This document shows, one piece after another, positions 1 to 63,535 of a stretch of DNA of 64,000 nucleotides. This stretch comes from Pithys albifrons albifrons (taxonomy: Eukaryota; Chordata; Aves; Passeriformes; Thamnophilidae): the NCBI RefSeq assembly GCF_047495875.1, contig NC_092497.1:34479375-34543374 (forward strand). The letters run 5' to 3'. The position numbers were made by a program, and so were the translations under genes. Each line of letters begins with the position of its first letter. The stretch's first letter is position 1. Under the pieces are notes generated by a model that was not told where the DNA came from, searched no databases, and worked only from the letters and a program-made list of their open reading frames with translations.

Positions 1-50849
<50,849 letters not shown>

Positions 50850-53820
50850 GCTTAGACAAAGCTCACTGGCAGTCAAAGGGTCATCTGCTTTCCAGTCTAT
50901 TTTTTCAGCAGAATTAAAACCCAAAACCTTCACATCACCCCATGTCAACTCCAGCTGGCATTAGCCACTGGTCAAGGGACCACATTGTCAATCTCAGCAC
51001 TGCCCACTGAGCTACTGCATCTTGACCCAGTTGACATTTGCACTTAAGGAAAAAGGAAGGGATGAAAGCTTTATAAAGACTTCAGTAAATAAGAGGAATA
51101 ACAAACCCCCTTTGTGAAATCAGAAGAAATAATTTAATAGGTTCAAATACCTTTTATTAGAAGGCCTCCTAAAATCTTTGATCATTGTTCAAGTTTTTAA
51201 GAGAGTAATTAACTGGCAGAAAGAGATGTAAAAATTACATGTTCTAATCTTCTATCACAACTTCTTTTTCCTCTATTTCACTGTTGTGATGAACTGATGA
51301 AAACCATTTGTTATTTCTGTAGGAACTGGCAGCAAACAAGTCTCCCAAGTCCTTTGCATCCCACACTTGTGGAAATGAAGAAAGATGATCACAATAACAA
51401 CCATAATGTTCACTTGTCTCCTTTTGTATGAAGTTCTAGTGCCACAGAAAGTTTATATTTTCAAGAGCAGAAAGGGAAACGAAATGCCTTTTGTACTGCA
51501 ACTTAAATGGAAGGAGAATTTATGTTAAAATATCAGATGATTTCCTGTATAAAACAGGTGTTCTAGATTCTAGCACAGCAGAGCAAGCTCAGGATGAATG
51601 TAATTAAGCAAAATAGTATATATTTATTTTTTTACTACATTTATCACCAATATGTTGTCCCAATAAATCAAAGGATATGATGCAACAGAAAGAACAGGGT
51701 GATCATAACAGAGTGCGGTGATATAGTCAGGTTCTTACTGATCCATTTAATTATGTACACAAACTGGGGAGATTTATCCACCATGCTGCTACCAGGTTCT
51801 TCTGGCTGTTCCATTTGAGCTGCCGATTTTTTCACATCATTCCCTCACGTAAAAATGTATGCTTTTTTTTTTTAATATGGACATTGCTGTATTTGAACAT
51901 TTTAAAGTATAAAAGATTTATCAAGTAGTCTGAATGCAGATTCGTGTAATTATACTGAAGTTGTTTAAAGGAAAATGTTTTTGTCAGACGACTGGAAAAC
52001 ACTAAAATTTCTATATGCTTCTAAGGTAAGTTAAAGAACCAAAGTGAAAATGCAAGTCTCTGTAAAGAGCAAAACTCATCAGTTGTGACTAGGCTTCCAC
52101 TGTTCAGCAGCATATCACAGAATGAGCATTTTTATAGGAGGAAATATGTACGAACAGTAGCGCAGTTATGAGTTTTGGTTGAAGACAGTATTAACTTGAC
52201 TGACCCCACACAAGAGTCCACAATGTCAACCAGAGTTTCATACTTTTCATAAGAAGGTGTTCCAGTGGTCACATGTGGAAGGGTATACAGAAGACTCAAA
52301 AAGGATGGAGAACATATACTGCAACTGGATCAAAATTTCACATCTTTAACAAAGGCACAACTTTTAAGCTTTTAAAGAGTTAAAGCTACTGCTATTAAAA
52401 ATTAAAATATCTCTACAATTATCAACATATGTGTAGAACCAGCTCCTTTTTGTTATTAAAAATGAATGCATCTGAGTGGGTACATACTTCTCATTTTTTA
52501 AGGGGGAATTAACTTTCAAAGGCAGCTTTGAGAATACAAGCTGACATTTTCTCACCAAGTCCTCACTCTGGAAGTCTCTGAGAACCATCTGAGAGCTAAG
52601 TCTGAAAGGCAACAAATCCAGACAGAAAAATAATCATCAGCCTCAAGAAAAGAGGCAAAGAAGGTGAAAACATTTAGTTAAAATGCATTGAAAAGTTCAG
52701 GAAACAAATGCAGCAAGGGGATGTTAAGAACAATGTGCTTCATACTTCCTGCACCAATGTATTCCTTTTCTTCTATTTGATCAGGCTTTTTATGAGCTAA
52801 ACTCCACGAAGACAGTTTATGCAATTGCCTTGCAGCCCATGTGCAGCATTACAGTCACATGGCAATACCAAGAAAGGTCAGAAACCTTTCTGTGCATTAT
52901 GAAGCATGTTTGTGGCAAGCTGATTGTTGAACAATAGCAAAATGCCCAAGGGTAAAGGAACTTGTGTTTAACAATATGCTTCAAATGTGCCAACTTCTGC
53001 TAGCAGCCTTTTCCTAAGGCTCCTCCAAATCTATCTATCCTTGCTGAGTAGAGGGGGATATTCTCACTTTGTTTTCTTTGTTACTCTTACGAATGTCTGC
53101 TTAAACTGTGGTGGACTCTTTCATCTTCATCATGTTACTGGCCTACTCTAGAGGAATTTCAGATTCATTAGACTAAATTCCTTAACAGTGCTTAGTGAAT
53201 TAGTTCAAGGCCTTGGGTTCTCCTCTGGGATAGATTTCATCCTTTAGTTGTCAGGGTGAAGGAATTTGCCAAACTAGAAGCTGTATAAATGTTTAGGATA
53301 CAGCACCTTATTGATCTGGAGCACGCATTCCAGGTAAAATGAAACATGACACTTTATTAACCTCTTAAAATTTGCCATTATGTATAAAATATAAGTTCAA
53401 ATGTTAAAAGTGTGAGTGCAAGATGTCAGAACATCACTTTTCCTGAATGTTTTGCATTTATTCTACAATATGGTTTCTACGGAATATATTATGATGGATG
53501 CTAGATTATTTCATTTTCACCTGGATTTTACACATTGCATCAAAATGCTCCTTTTTGAATTTGATGATAAAACACCTATTTCTTGCAATGGGACCAGACT
53601 TCTAGAAAGTGGAAGTCTTATCATCCATCATCATGTGGCTATAGCATGTGCCATATGACATATTCTGTATCAAGGGATAGCTTATGAAATAGACACATAC
53701 GGAGTTGTGACATGTGGTAATATTTAGTGAACGTTACAGGACAGTTTTAATATTGCATTATATGGTCTTGTTTGTAAATCTGTAACATTCAATAAAATAT
53801 CACATGTTACATCAAGCGTT
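50850..53820 (+). other. TRPM3 3' UTR (extent uncertain)
   Basis: No coding capacity after the stop. Polyadenylation-type AATAAA hexamers occur at 51662-51667 and 53791-53796, then again at 56403 and 56476. TRPM3 3' UTRs in mammals are several kb, so the second or later sites are plausible ends. The true cleavage site cannot be told from sequence alone. Confidence 0.55.
53791..53796 (+). terminator. Candidate polyadenylation signal
   Basis: AATAAA in TTCAATAAAATATC, about 2.9 kb after the stop. Competes with AATAAA at 51662, 56403 and 56476. Confidence 0.35.
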
Positions 53821-56800
53821 AAGTTCCACTATCCAATTATTAGCTTACATATGGAATATGCATTTCTGGTCACAGTGTGTAGCTTTTGTATGTTTCACAC
53901 ATTACTTTGTATAGCTCCACTTAAATGTCTCTATGGGCTGATGTATAAACCTCTAATGAGCCACTGTGGGCTGTGACAGATGAGTTGTGATGGTGTGAAA
54001 GATGAATTGGCATGTTATGCAAAAGATTAAAAGATAAACAAACTTTAATATTATTTTGAAACTCAACTGAGCTTAGCTGTTTGTTTACATATGTTGGTTG
54101 ACTGAGGAAGCTGTGTGCAGTATTTTACATTTTCCTATAGTAATCTGGTTTGTTGTTTCCAGTTTAAGTGATTCTATTCTTACAGTTGGGGTATACACTT
54201 GTCCTAGGTATTGTATTATAGCACATTATTCTTTCATAATAACAGTGTGATATAACTGAACTAGTTTCTCTTCCTTACAGTCCAGTCTTTTTTTGTGTCA
54301 AAGAAAATGCATGCACTGTTCCACAAGTTTCTTTGGATTACTAGGAGACTTAACATTTTGCTATTGCCTGCCTGTAAAGATGAATCCAGTTAGGAATGAA
54401 TTTAAACTTTTGGATGTTTACATTATTTCCATTATGTTTAATCTTTAGCAAAGTAAGTGATTTTTTATTATTTTTAAATGACAATTGTATTTTATGAAAT
54501 TTGAATACTAAATACAAAATGCTAACCTACAGCAGTGCTCAGACATTTGGCTCTCTCTTTTTTGGAAGAGATAAGGTGCTACATTATTGTTCTTAGCACA
54601 AGTGCCAGTTAACAAATGGCAGTGAGGGGATAATTTGAAAATAGGGTGAAAAACCAAAACATCTATTCATCTACATATGGAAATCCCTCTGGGTTCCAGA
54701 CATAGATTACTTTTTTTTAATTTTCCATTTATAGAAATTTTGGTAAAAAAAAAAAAGAAAAACAACAAAACTGATTTCTACCTTTTGTGGAATGGATAGC
54801 CTTTTATCAGGGGATAAATATCTTAGTTAGGTATATTTTTTTGTATGAGAAGAAAATGATTTGTTTCTTAGAAACTGTCGGTGCATGGAAAATGCAACTA
54901 CATCAAGAACTGCTCAAAAAAATGTGATGGTAGCAGCACACAGCCTTAGTCCAATGACTGCAGTCAGAACAAAGAAGTATCTTTCCTGAGAGAATTAGTT
55001 ATTTAAGGTAGTAGAGTGAACCAGTGAAACAAAATGCTCTATAAACTCGTGGTGCAGATTTTCAAAGCAAGCGTAAATGTCTTGTTATGTTGCTCAGGTT
55101 AAACACTTTAGAGTGATAATCTCCGGAAGGGAAAATGTGAGCTCATCATTCCTGGATTTCCATGGAAATACTTAAGTAGTTCTGATGTCTCTCCCTTGCT
55201 TAAAAATTATGGTATATTTGCATGTTTGCACAAATATGCACCATTGTTTTAATAAAGGTCACCTTTTCAGTTCTGCTGAAAGATACTAGGCATAGACCTC
55301 CTTCTTCAAAACTAAAGGGAAAGATTCCTAGCATGGATTTTTCCTTACACACCTCAAATAAAAACACTGTCCAAACTGGGAGAAAGTAAAGCATTGGGGG
55401 TGTCTGTTCACCTAGTGAAACCCTTCATTACTGTAAATGGTATTCACTGTCCTTACCACACATTGGCATAAAAGCAGTAGTACTGAATACGGAGGGACTT
55501 TGTTTCTCTGCCCCGAGAATTACTCTGCTTTATAACCAGTCATACAGTGAACACTACAGTTCACACAGGCTTCTCTCCTCCAAGATTGACTACAAATATA
55601 GTCTTACTAATGCTGGTGCAAGTCTGCAGAAAATGCACTGATTTGAATGGCATACTCTGAGTTCTGTTAGATCAGTTTATTCTGCACTTCTAAGTCTGTA
55701 TTACTTTGACCCATGGCATGGATTACACTAAATCATCTTCCAGCTGGAAGTCTAATGACAGAGCCATTGAGCCAGACTATGAAATAGCCTCTGACCTTTT
55801 AATTTTTGCTGTATGCTTTCAGATCTGTCATAAAGACACACAATACTTATTTCAGAAAGCTATTAGGAAAAAATGTTTGATTATTAAATTGCTGATGTTT
55901 CTGCTGCAGGGAAGTGATAACTCTTGTTTATTTTACTATTTAGGAGGCAGGGGGAGGGAACAAAAGAGGGAATTGGATGTGAAATAGAGTTTTATGCCTG
56001 CAGAAGAGTAAATTGTATTAAAGTTATATTCTTTTTCCACCACTGCAGTTGTTGTACACAAGGAGAGTCTATTTGCTGCTACTGCTGTCTGGAACAGTGT
56101 TTGCAATATACCACACTAATAGCTATTTAATCTTTTATTATTTGGGCTATCATTTGTAAGTGTATAACAATCATTTATAAAGGTATAAAAATTATTAAAA
56201 TGTCATTTTAAAAAAAATCCTACTAATACAAACTTTTCAAGTATGATTTGTCCAAATGTACATAACTAGGGAAAATGGTCATTTCCAAAAGGTCACTGGA
56301 TTCACAATGCACTTTTAGATTGTGTTTAGCTGCAAAATAAAAAGCAGAAGTTGGTAATTACTACAGTAGAACTTTCTGAAATTTCTGTAACAATTGTTTT
56401 GCAATAAAAAAGATATGTAGATCAAAACATCTGTTCTTACTCGAGCATTTATTTATGGTCATTTACTTTCAAAGCAATAAAGCAATGATGCCATGACAGC
56501 TGCTTTTCTCTAAGATCTCTGACTGCTTTAGTTCTACTTTTACAGCTCTAAAGAAAACCAAAGCATTTACTCTATTGTGCACAGGCATTTTGAATGTTGT
56601 AATTTATTTCCACCTCTGAGATCAGGTTTCATTCACATGTCCCTTATTCTAGCCAATATCAGAACCAAGATGTACTCAGTACGTTTATTTAAGAGGAAGA
56701 AATTGGGTTTTTTCTTTCTAGATACCATTTCAGCAAAGGAGGAATATAAGCACTGATTGTAGATCTTCTCTAAATTGCATCCACATAGACTGAAAGAAAC

Positions 56801-57003
56801 ACATTTCTTTGCATAGCAGATGGATGATATTGCTGGCTCTTGTAGCTAAAAAAGGTTCATCAAAAACAAAGGGCACCAAGTAATCCACTGCCTGTGGCCT
56901 CCTCTGAACTGGTATCTCACCTTGCTCAGGAAAGGAATCATTATTTCTCTCTTCTACAACCAGCTCTGATACTTGCTCACAGAAATGCTGAAAAAAAACA
57001 TTA
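53821..57003. other. 3' flank or distal 3' UTR of TRPM3
   Basis: AT-rich, no gene or transposon recognised. Contains AATAAA at 56403-56408 and 56476-56481, so some of it may still be 3' UTR. Confidence 0.55.
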
Positions 57004-57008
57004 CTGAC
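57004..57008. repeat. 5-bp target-site duplication of solo LTR (left)
   Basis: CTGAC, repeated exactly at 57637-57641. Confidence 0.83.
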
Positions 57009-57636
57009 TGTGCTGGTTTAAAGGTGAACCAGCAGGGGAAATGAACTCACCACGAGAGAGATTATAAGTCAGACCTAAAATTTAATAATAATATTACAAT
57101 AACAACACTGACACACAAGGGAGATTGCTTTCAACTCACAAAACCCCAGCAGTATAACCCAGTGTCCTGGCACACAAACCCAAGGGGGTTTGTTTGCCCT
57201 TGTGCTGAGACCCCTGTGGCTCCCCCAAGTCCAGAGCAAAAGGAAAAGAAAAACCTGTTGGTGCAGGCGAGGGCTGTGGTCTGGGCGAGAGCGGTGATCT
57301 CCTCCTGTCAAGGTCCTGCTGCTGCTCTGGATCCGACGAGAGGTTCCCGAGGTCTTCTTACCCACCCCTTATGTACCCTCAGGGAGCTCTCAGTCCCTCC
57401 CCCTGGGCGGGGACTCACACAATGGGTGATTAACTCTGGGAGCCAGGGGGTGTTGAACTGTTGATGGCCCATTAGCAGCTCCGCCCCCTCAGGCTGAGTG
57501 TGAAGGTGATAATGGCTCCCTGGGCAGCTGCTGCTAATGGCCCATTGACCTTGGGAAATGAATAGAGGGGGGTAGAATACACAGCTTTGATCACCCCCAC
57601 ACAGGGTTAGCTGGTCCCTCCTGCTGAACTAGGACA
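57009..57636 (-). mobile_element. Solo LTR of an endogenous retrovirus, ERVL-like
   Basis: 628 bp; TG at 57009 and CA at 57635-57636, flanked by exact CTGAC duplications. In minus orientation it runs from TGTCCTAGTTCAGCAGG to CACCTTTAAACCAGCACA, with a TATA-like GTACATAAGGGG near 57368-57379 and an ATTAAA signal near 57078. GC- and CpG-richer than the surroundings. No internal viral genes next to it. Confidence 0.88.
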
Positions 57637-57641
57637 CTGAC
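57637..57641. repeat. 5-bp target-site duplication of solo LTR (right)
   Basis: CTGAC, partner of 57004-57008. Confidence 0.83.
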
Positions 57642-58149
57642 ACAAAGTCTGCCAAGGTCAGAATCTTCTACCTCCACAAATAAGCCTTCACTGAGATAAT
57701 AACATACTTTAGCTAAATGCAAAAGAAAAGAAGAAACAAACATCCAGTTGAATAAGAAGGATAACAGATAGTCAAAATACTTCAAAGATCAGCCACTTCA
57801 GGAGAGGAAGGGTTCAGTGTTCTTTATTTCAGGTATCTGAGAAGGAAACGCTAAATTTCTTAATCAGATTTTATTTCATCCTTTCTCAGGGACTGCCATT
57901 CAGTGAAGACTGGGAGATTTGAAGCTTTCAGAAAAAAAAAAATAAATCTGTGCCAGACAGTTGTTCTTATGCTTCTTTCCAGGAAACGCTGTGTCTCTGG
58001 TCTCTCTCAGATTTTTCACAGTAACAAATTTCACCTAAGTTCAGCCAATTAGTGTGGCAATGCATTCTCAATACATAGCTTGGAGGATGTCATGTCAGAA
58101 ATGGGCTGATGAAGAAAATCCACCAGCTACTGAGAATACTTTAACAACT

Positions 58150-58480
58150 GATGTTTTTAATGTGGTTTGAGTGTACTGAATGTAAAAACTGCATAGTCAT
58201 TGCCTGTTCTTCCCATAACCCCCTGTCAGGCCAGGGGGCTGGGAGGACAGTGACCTCATATTTCCTGTTACCCCCTCGCATTGAATGTAAATCCCCTTAC
58301 TCCTATTGGCACAAATCCAGACTTCCCTCTTGTCCCTTACTGGTGAATTTGTATCCCTCCAAAGTCCATATAAATCTGTACCCCTGATTAAACTTTCTCT
58401 TTGTTTCTGCCTTCGCCGGTGGTCCCTGTGTGTCCTTTCTGGGGGCTCTCAGAGACCAGATGGTCGGGGTAAGCATAGAG
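58150..58480 (+). mobile_element. Probable solo LTR of an ERV1 (gammaretrovirus-like) element
   Basis: Promoter-like CATATAAATCTGTACCCC near 58368 is followed by ATTAAACTTTCTC and a U5-like stretch with GGTGGTCCCTGTGTGTCC and GGGGGCTCTCAGAGACC. This order (TATA, polyadenylation signal, CT-rich U5) is typical of gammaretroviral LTRs. I could not settle the exact ends or a target duplication. Confidence 0.6.
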
Positions 58481-59984
58481 CACACACTTCTCCTAGGTTA
58501 ATGGACTGATAATCCAGGACCAGGAGATTCCATATCATTGCAGATTCCTTCAGCACACAGCATAACGAGGCTACAAGAAACCAACCCTCATAAATTAGTA
58601 AGTGCTGAGGGGAAAAGCAACATCACTAGCCTTAATTTTCATTGTTGTGAGCTGCAGTGTTGTAGCCTTCAGGACAGTGGTCTCCTTTAATTTCATTAAT
58701 GCATAATGGAAAAAATTCCATGTAACATACACCATTGCAGTCAACCCTATTTCATTATCCCTCATGACTGAGTACAGCAACAGCTTACAGATACAACAGC
58801 TCTCACTGTCCTTGCATATAAAGCCCAAATTTCACCATTACATATTTGGAACAACAACAAATATAACCCCCAGGATTCCATTATTTTGGCATTTTCAAAT
58901 AACTGATTGCAGGCCTAAATAGTGTATATTTGATTTATACTTTGGGGGAAATAATAATGAGAAGCAGTATCTAAAAGAGGGCCATAGTGCTCATGTGAAA
59001 TAACACTAGCAGTCCATGAACAGTTACAAACATTTCACTGCAGATAATACAGGCTACTGTTGTAGAGAACTGTGGGTCACCTTTGCTAGTCTGGATTCCT
59101 AACCAAGAAGTTTGATGGCTGTACAGATGATAGGCAAAACTGACATGCTCCTAACACCTTCTAAAACTTAAACTTTAGGTACACTTTTCCTCAACTAAAC
59201 ACATAGCCAAAGGTTGAACAGGCACATGTAAACCACAGAAACAGTCTCTGGAGGTGACAGAATTATCCCCACAAAATATTTCAGTGGTTCTTTGTTTACA
59301 GTGTGCAAGATGAGAATTTTCTTAACAAACTTGGGAAAATAACACATTAAGGCTCTAAGGGCATTACAGAAAATGTTCACAAATAATCCTTTTCTTTATT
59401 TGAGAGATGACAAAAAAATCAACTACCCATGTAGCATTTCACTAATAATTAGTCGCAATTCTAGTGACTTTTGTTTTCATTTTGGTGGCACCTGCTTACA
59501 CTAGGAACCAACAGTTAGAAGAGTATTGGTGGGTTTTAGGGTCAGCTTGTCTTTTTGTTATTATCATTGTTGTTTGTAAGAACTCATACTTTTTTTCATA
59601 CCCAGGTTTCATTCCAGATTATCATACATGAACAAGCCTTAGTGCTTTTATATATATGGAATGCTTGTGGCTTTTTCAGTTCTCTGCATTTCTTCAGAAA
59701 CCAGAAAAAAAGCCATATTAGATGATGAAAGTACAGTACTAGTGCCCTTTTCCTACATTTAAAGTGTAACAAGACCCAGTGACTGTTCAATCAATTTACA
59801 TATACAGGTTAGCTGGGAACTTGCTCAGACAGCTGAGGGCATCCCTACAGTCAGCACTTTGCTACTCCCATTGCAGCTACCTCTTGTCAAATCCAACCCT
59901 TTTTCTGACCCTTCAACCTTTTGATCCTTTAACCTGTTGAGCCTTCAACTTCCCTTTGAGGCCAGTTAGAAGAAGTCAGTGGTG

Positions 59985-60425
59985 AACGCAGGTTACAATC
60001 CCGGAGTTTAGGTGCCGTTGACATGCAAAACCACTTTATCTAGTCCCTGGCCGGGTGGTGTTCGCAGGAACGGGGCAGTGTTGCCACCTTTCCAAGGCCA
60101 CAATCCCTTCCTTGGAAGTACTTTAACTAAACTGGGGGGAGGGTAAGTCTGGTGGGAAAGGACCTTCTCCACCCATGTCAAAGCGAGTGAAAAGCATCTC
60201 AGTGTTCGCACTGCATGTGGGAAAGGAGTGGGGGACACGGTGGGGCTGAGCTGTGCCGTGTCGTGTCTGTGAGAGGTCAGGGAATGCGTAGTCATGCGGC
60301 CCATGGTGTGTTGCGGACGGGCCAAGAACAGCATGTTCGCTGCTCGCCCCTGAACTGTGATTGAACTTCCCTAGCCCGCTGAGCACCGGCGACCTAGCAG
60401 ATAGATTCCAGGGGGGCGGGAAGAG
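59985..60425. other. CpG-rich patch of unknown origin
   Basis: About 20 CpG in roughly 440 bp, e.g. GGCCGGGTGG, GTGCCGTGTCGTGTC, GTAGTCATGCGGCCC and GAGCACCGGCGACC, in otherwise AT-rich DNA. Could be a CpG island, an LTR in minus orientation, or a regulatory element. I recognise no coding exon in it. Confidence 0.5.
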
Positions 60426-62209
60426 AGGCAGAGAAAAAAACAGGAGGGGTGGAAAGAAGGAAGTTCCCCAAAGGTTTGTTTAATTGTTAAGTATCTAGTG
60501 GTGATGTGTTTTTTTCTGTTTTGTTTTGGTTTTTGGTTTTTGGGGGGAGGTTTGTGTGTGTGTTGCCTAAAATCGAGGAAAAAACTTTCACAAGAATATT
60601 AGTATAGATAGAGAGCTGTTCTTTAATGAAGGTTTTCAGGTGCATGAAGTAAAAAGGCACGCACCCAGTACAGGGGTTTTAGAAATTTGCAACACTATTT
60701 AATTTTCTTATCTAGAGGGTACATCCAACTCTCAAAACTGCCCCGTTGGTTGCCTCCAAGTGTTCTGGGTCTTCTCTCTTGTTTTGGCTACAATATGTCT
60801 TGTTATTCCGATCCAGGTTCATGCATTCCAAACAAGATGTCCTTGCTGCTATCTTGTCTGTTGAAAAGGCAGTTAAACAGAAATTCAGGAACGTGACAGA
60901 AACAGTGAGAAACTGTGAGAAACTGTTAGCTACTGCCTCGAGTGTGAGAAACTAAATAGCTATATAAAAATCTACAAATATATAAGAATCCTAAGGCATT
61001 GTGTGTGTGTGTGTTTTCCCTAAGTACAAAAACTGAAAAAAAACCCAAATAAAATCCTCAAAAAAACCTGCAAGGCAATCAGCATCCCTAAACAAATGTA
61101 CTTTCAGAAAAAATGCAGAAAAAGAAAAATATTGCTCTTACAGAAATAAATTTATAACACTGTTGTTTCTTTGACTTCCTGCCATTGTTAAAAAAGTACT
61201 TTTCCTTTACTCTTGTCCCTGCCCTGAACATTATAATTAAATTTCCTTCCCAAAGGGAACTGAAAATGCTGCTGAACCCCAAAAGAAAGAAAAGGACAAA
61301 GGTTTGACAAACACCCGATCCTCCCAAGTTGTTTTTTTTTAAGAGTGTCTCTTTAAAGCAGGTAGCTCTCAGAAGTTTTGCGCCATTGTGATGCAGGTCC
61401 TAGGCAAGACTGTGTGCCTGTAAGAGGTGCAGAGGAACAAATCAAGTAGTTTCAGCCTGCAGCAGGTGACGTCAGCTGGCTTGAAAGCATGGGTATCTTG
61501 GCATCATGGGCATACTCCTCAGGATTGCATTACTACCGATTGTTTCTGTGAAAGCTTTGCTAAAAGGGGTGAATGGATTAGCAGCACACTTGAGCATTTT
61601 TCTTATTTAGTGTAATCAGTTCTGTGCCAATCTTGGATCAAAATGAATTATGAATGTTGAGAGATTTTGGTAGTTCTTTTGTATAATTTTCTACATTTCA
61701 TGTGAACCTTGCAGGCTTTGAAAAACTTTTTATCTCTTCCTGATTTGCTTCCACTATGGAGAACATAGAGTTAATTGATTCACTCACTCTCTGTGTATTG
61801 TTCACAGTAACTAAAGTCACCACCTAGTCCAGTTTAACTGACTTCCAAATTACTATTCAGAGATAACTGGATGACATATGCATATTTTATTTATTTCTTT
61901 ATTTAGGTGTGTGCAAATGGGGAACAGGGAAAATTAGTTTACTTAAATATGAACAATGAACTATAAAATTCACATTACTCTTACCCTGTATTGCCAGATC
62001 CCACATTTTGTCCCAAGAGGACATTTGGGGTGATGCAGGAGAGGTTTTTGATTTTTGATTTTTTCATTTTTATAGATTTGAGAAGTACTTGTAACTGTAG
62101 TAAAATGTAGATTTAGTGTGCTAATATTTCTAGCAGCTTAAGTTCAATGTTTATACATGCCAACCTCTGCCACGTATCAGTAGCTCAAAATCTTTTAGTT
62201 GTTTACACT
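60426..62209. other. Intergenic stretch
   Basis: Nothing coding recognised. There is a purine-rich block at 60410-60475, a short tandem of GTGAGAAACTG at about 60905-60930, and small GT runs. Confidence 0.6.
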
Positions 62210-62430
62210 CTCTTCAAGGCAGAAAACTGAAGACTATCAAAAACCCCTGCAGAATGAGACAAACATGAGCCAACGACCTTGGGTCTAAGAACACTGGAAA
62301 AGCTCCAAGAGCCCTGTGTGTGCTAAGGAAGACAAAAATGAAGAGCAGAGGGTCCCACTAACCCCAGACTCAAATCCTAAGGAGGTGTGACCAGGAGCAG
62401 AATAGGGCTGGACCAAGAGATATGTGAACT

Positions 62431-62441
62431 GGGGATCAGGT
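62431..62441. repeat. Target-site duplication of the RTE derivative, 3' side
   Basis: GGGGATCAGGT here against GGGGATTGGGT at 63363-63373 (9 of 11 identical). Confidence 0.65.
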
Positions 62442-63362
62442 CATCATGGCTAGGCTTCGCGAACGAAGATTTGGGAAGGGCACTACCCACGCTTGCTGCA
62501 AGTGTGCTGGTGGCTAAAAACGCCGGTACAGGATAGGCAAATCCGGTCACAAAAGGCACAGTGGAACATTTCCTTTGGACAACATGCGAGTGTTAGTTTG
62601 AACACACCTTTGCAGGCAGGTGTATGCCTTTGAAATCGCTTTGTTTTTGTTTGACTGCGTGGAAGATGCCGGTTGGCCGCAGTTATCCAACCAGCTGTGG
62701 AGGTGAGCTTTGTTTAGGCCACCTTTTTCAGACCCCTTTCCATGTGGAGCAGGCAGCGCTATCCTTAGAAAAGGCTGCTTGGTCATTCAGGATGCAACCC
62801 CACGAGACTGTCATCTCCGGGGTCAGTCTCGAATGACCAATATCCTGAACCGCCTGCATGCAGGGTTGGGTCTGCGTCTTCCAGCTGCTTCCTATCACCT
62901 GCCATTTTTGACCCTTGCCTGTCACTACAGGGCTTTGCAAAGTGGGTGAACCCTTCAAGCCTGTGCAATGGATTTTTTAGGTGAGGCACAGCATACACAG
63001 AACTGGCCCCACCCTTTACTCCTAAGGTTCATCTGCCACGGCCTAGCGAGTTTGGACGGTGACAGCGAATACCTCAGGACGTAGGTTTGGTTAGAGTACC
63101 CTTCTCGTAGATGGATGGCCTTACAGGGCTAAGTGAGCTCCATCTGCCCGGGTTTGAAGTTAGAGTTGTCCTTCTCCTAGGATGGTTGCCAGACGGCTAG
63201 TGAGCCCATCCTGCCCATGGACACACTTTGTCTGATGCTTCAGCTGAGACCTGTCTGGCATGAGAGACCCTACCGGCGGCACAAACCACCGCCAGCATAG
63301 CTCTCAACCTCATGAGGGCATGCAAGCTTCTCCCCCGCGACAAGGGGGTGTCCCCAGAGAAG
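62442..63362 (-). mobile_element. Internally deleted, non-autonomous RTE (AviRTE-like) derivative
   Basis: 921 bp colinear with the two ends of the LINE at 5684-9663 and missing everything between. The 3' part (62442 to about 62578) matches 5684-5827, including the finger motif (CAFCDRICLS...FSHQH). From about 62585 it matches 8888-9663, i.e. the start of the ORF and the whole 5' UTR. Endonuclease and reverse transcriptase are gone (about 3.06 kb deleted). It has its own, different target-site duplication, so it inserted as a separate event, or the deletion happened in place afterwards. Confidence 0.9.
63219..63362 (-). ncRNA. Candidate HDV-like ribozyme, second copy
   Basis: Same plan as the copy at 9520-9663 and the same spacing: P1 63362-63356 with 63333-63327, P2 63353-63348 with 63224-63219, P3 CCC/GGG, L3 TTGTCGC and J4/2 CAAAG with the cytosine at 63230. 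P1's last pair becomes U-G. The P4 hairpin (63271-63279 with 63289-63297) changes sequence but keeps pairing. The element again starts exactly at P1 nucleotide 1. Confidence 0.75.
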
Positions 63363-63373
63363 GGGGATTGGGT
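63363..63373. repeat. Target-site duplication of the RTE derivative, 5' side
   Basis: GGGGATTGGGT, partner of 62431-62441. Confidence 0.65.
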
Positions 63374-63535
63374 AGACCATATTATAAAAACTATAGAAAC
63401 CAGTGGTCGGGGTGCACATCAATAAGTATTCCTGTAGGCCCTAGGCCTGATATTGAAGGACTTTCTCTTTTGTCTTATCCCACAATAACTTGGCTCTGAG
63501 TCCTGGTTTTTGGGGTCTCCCACAGCATCAGGGGA

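Larger units (their letters stand above)
62210..63535 (+). mobile_element. Possible ERV LTR split by the RTE deletion derivative
   Basis: Outside the RTE insertion the two flanks read as one LTR-like sequence. Left (about 62210-62441): AACATGAGCCAACGACCTTG and similar. Right (63374-63535): TATA-like CCATATTATAAAAAC, CAGTGGTCGGGGTGC, then a CT-rich stretch and GGTTTTTGGGGTCTCCCACA. LTR ends and target duplication are not resolved. Confidence 0.38.
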
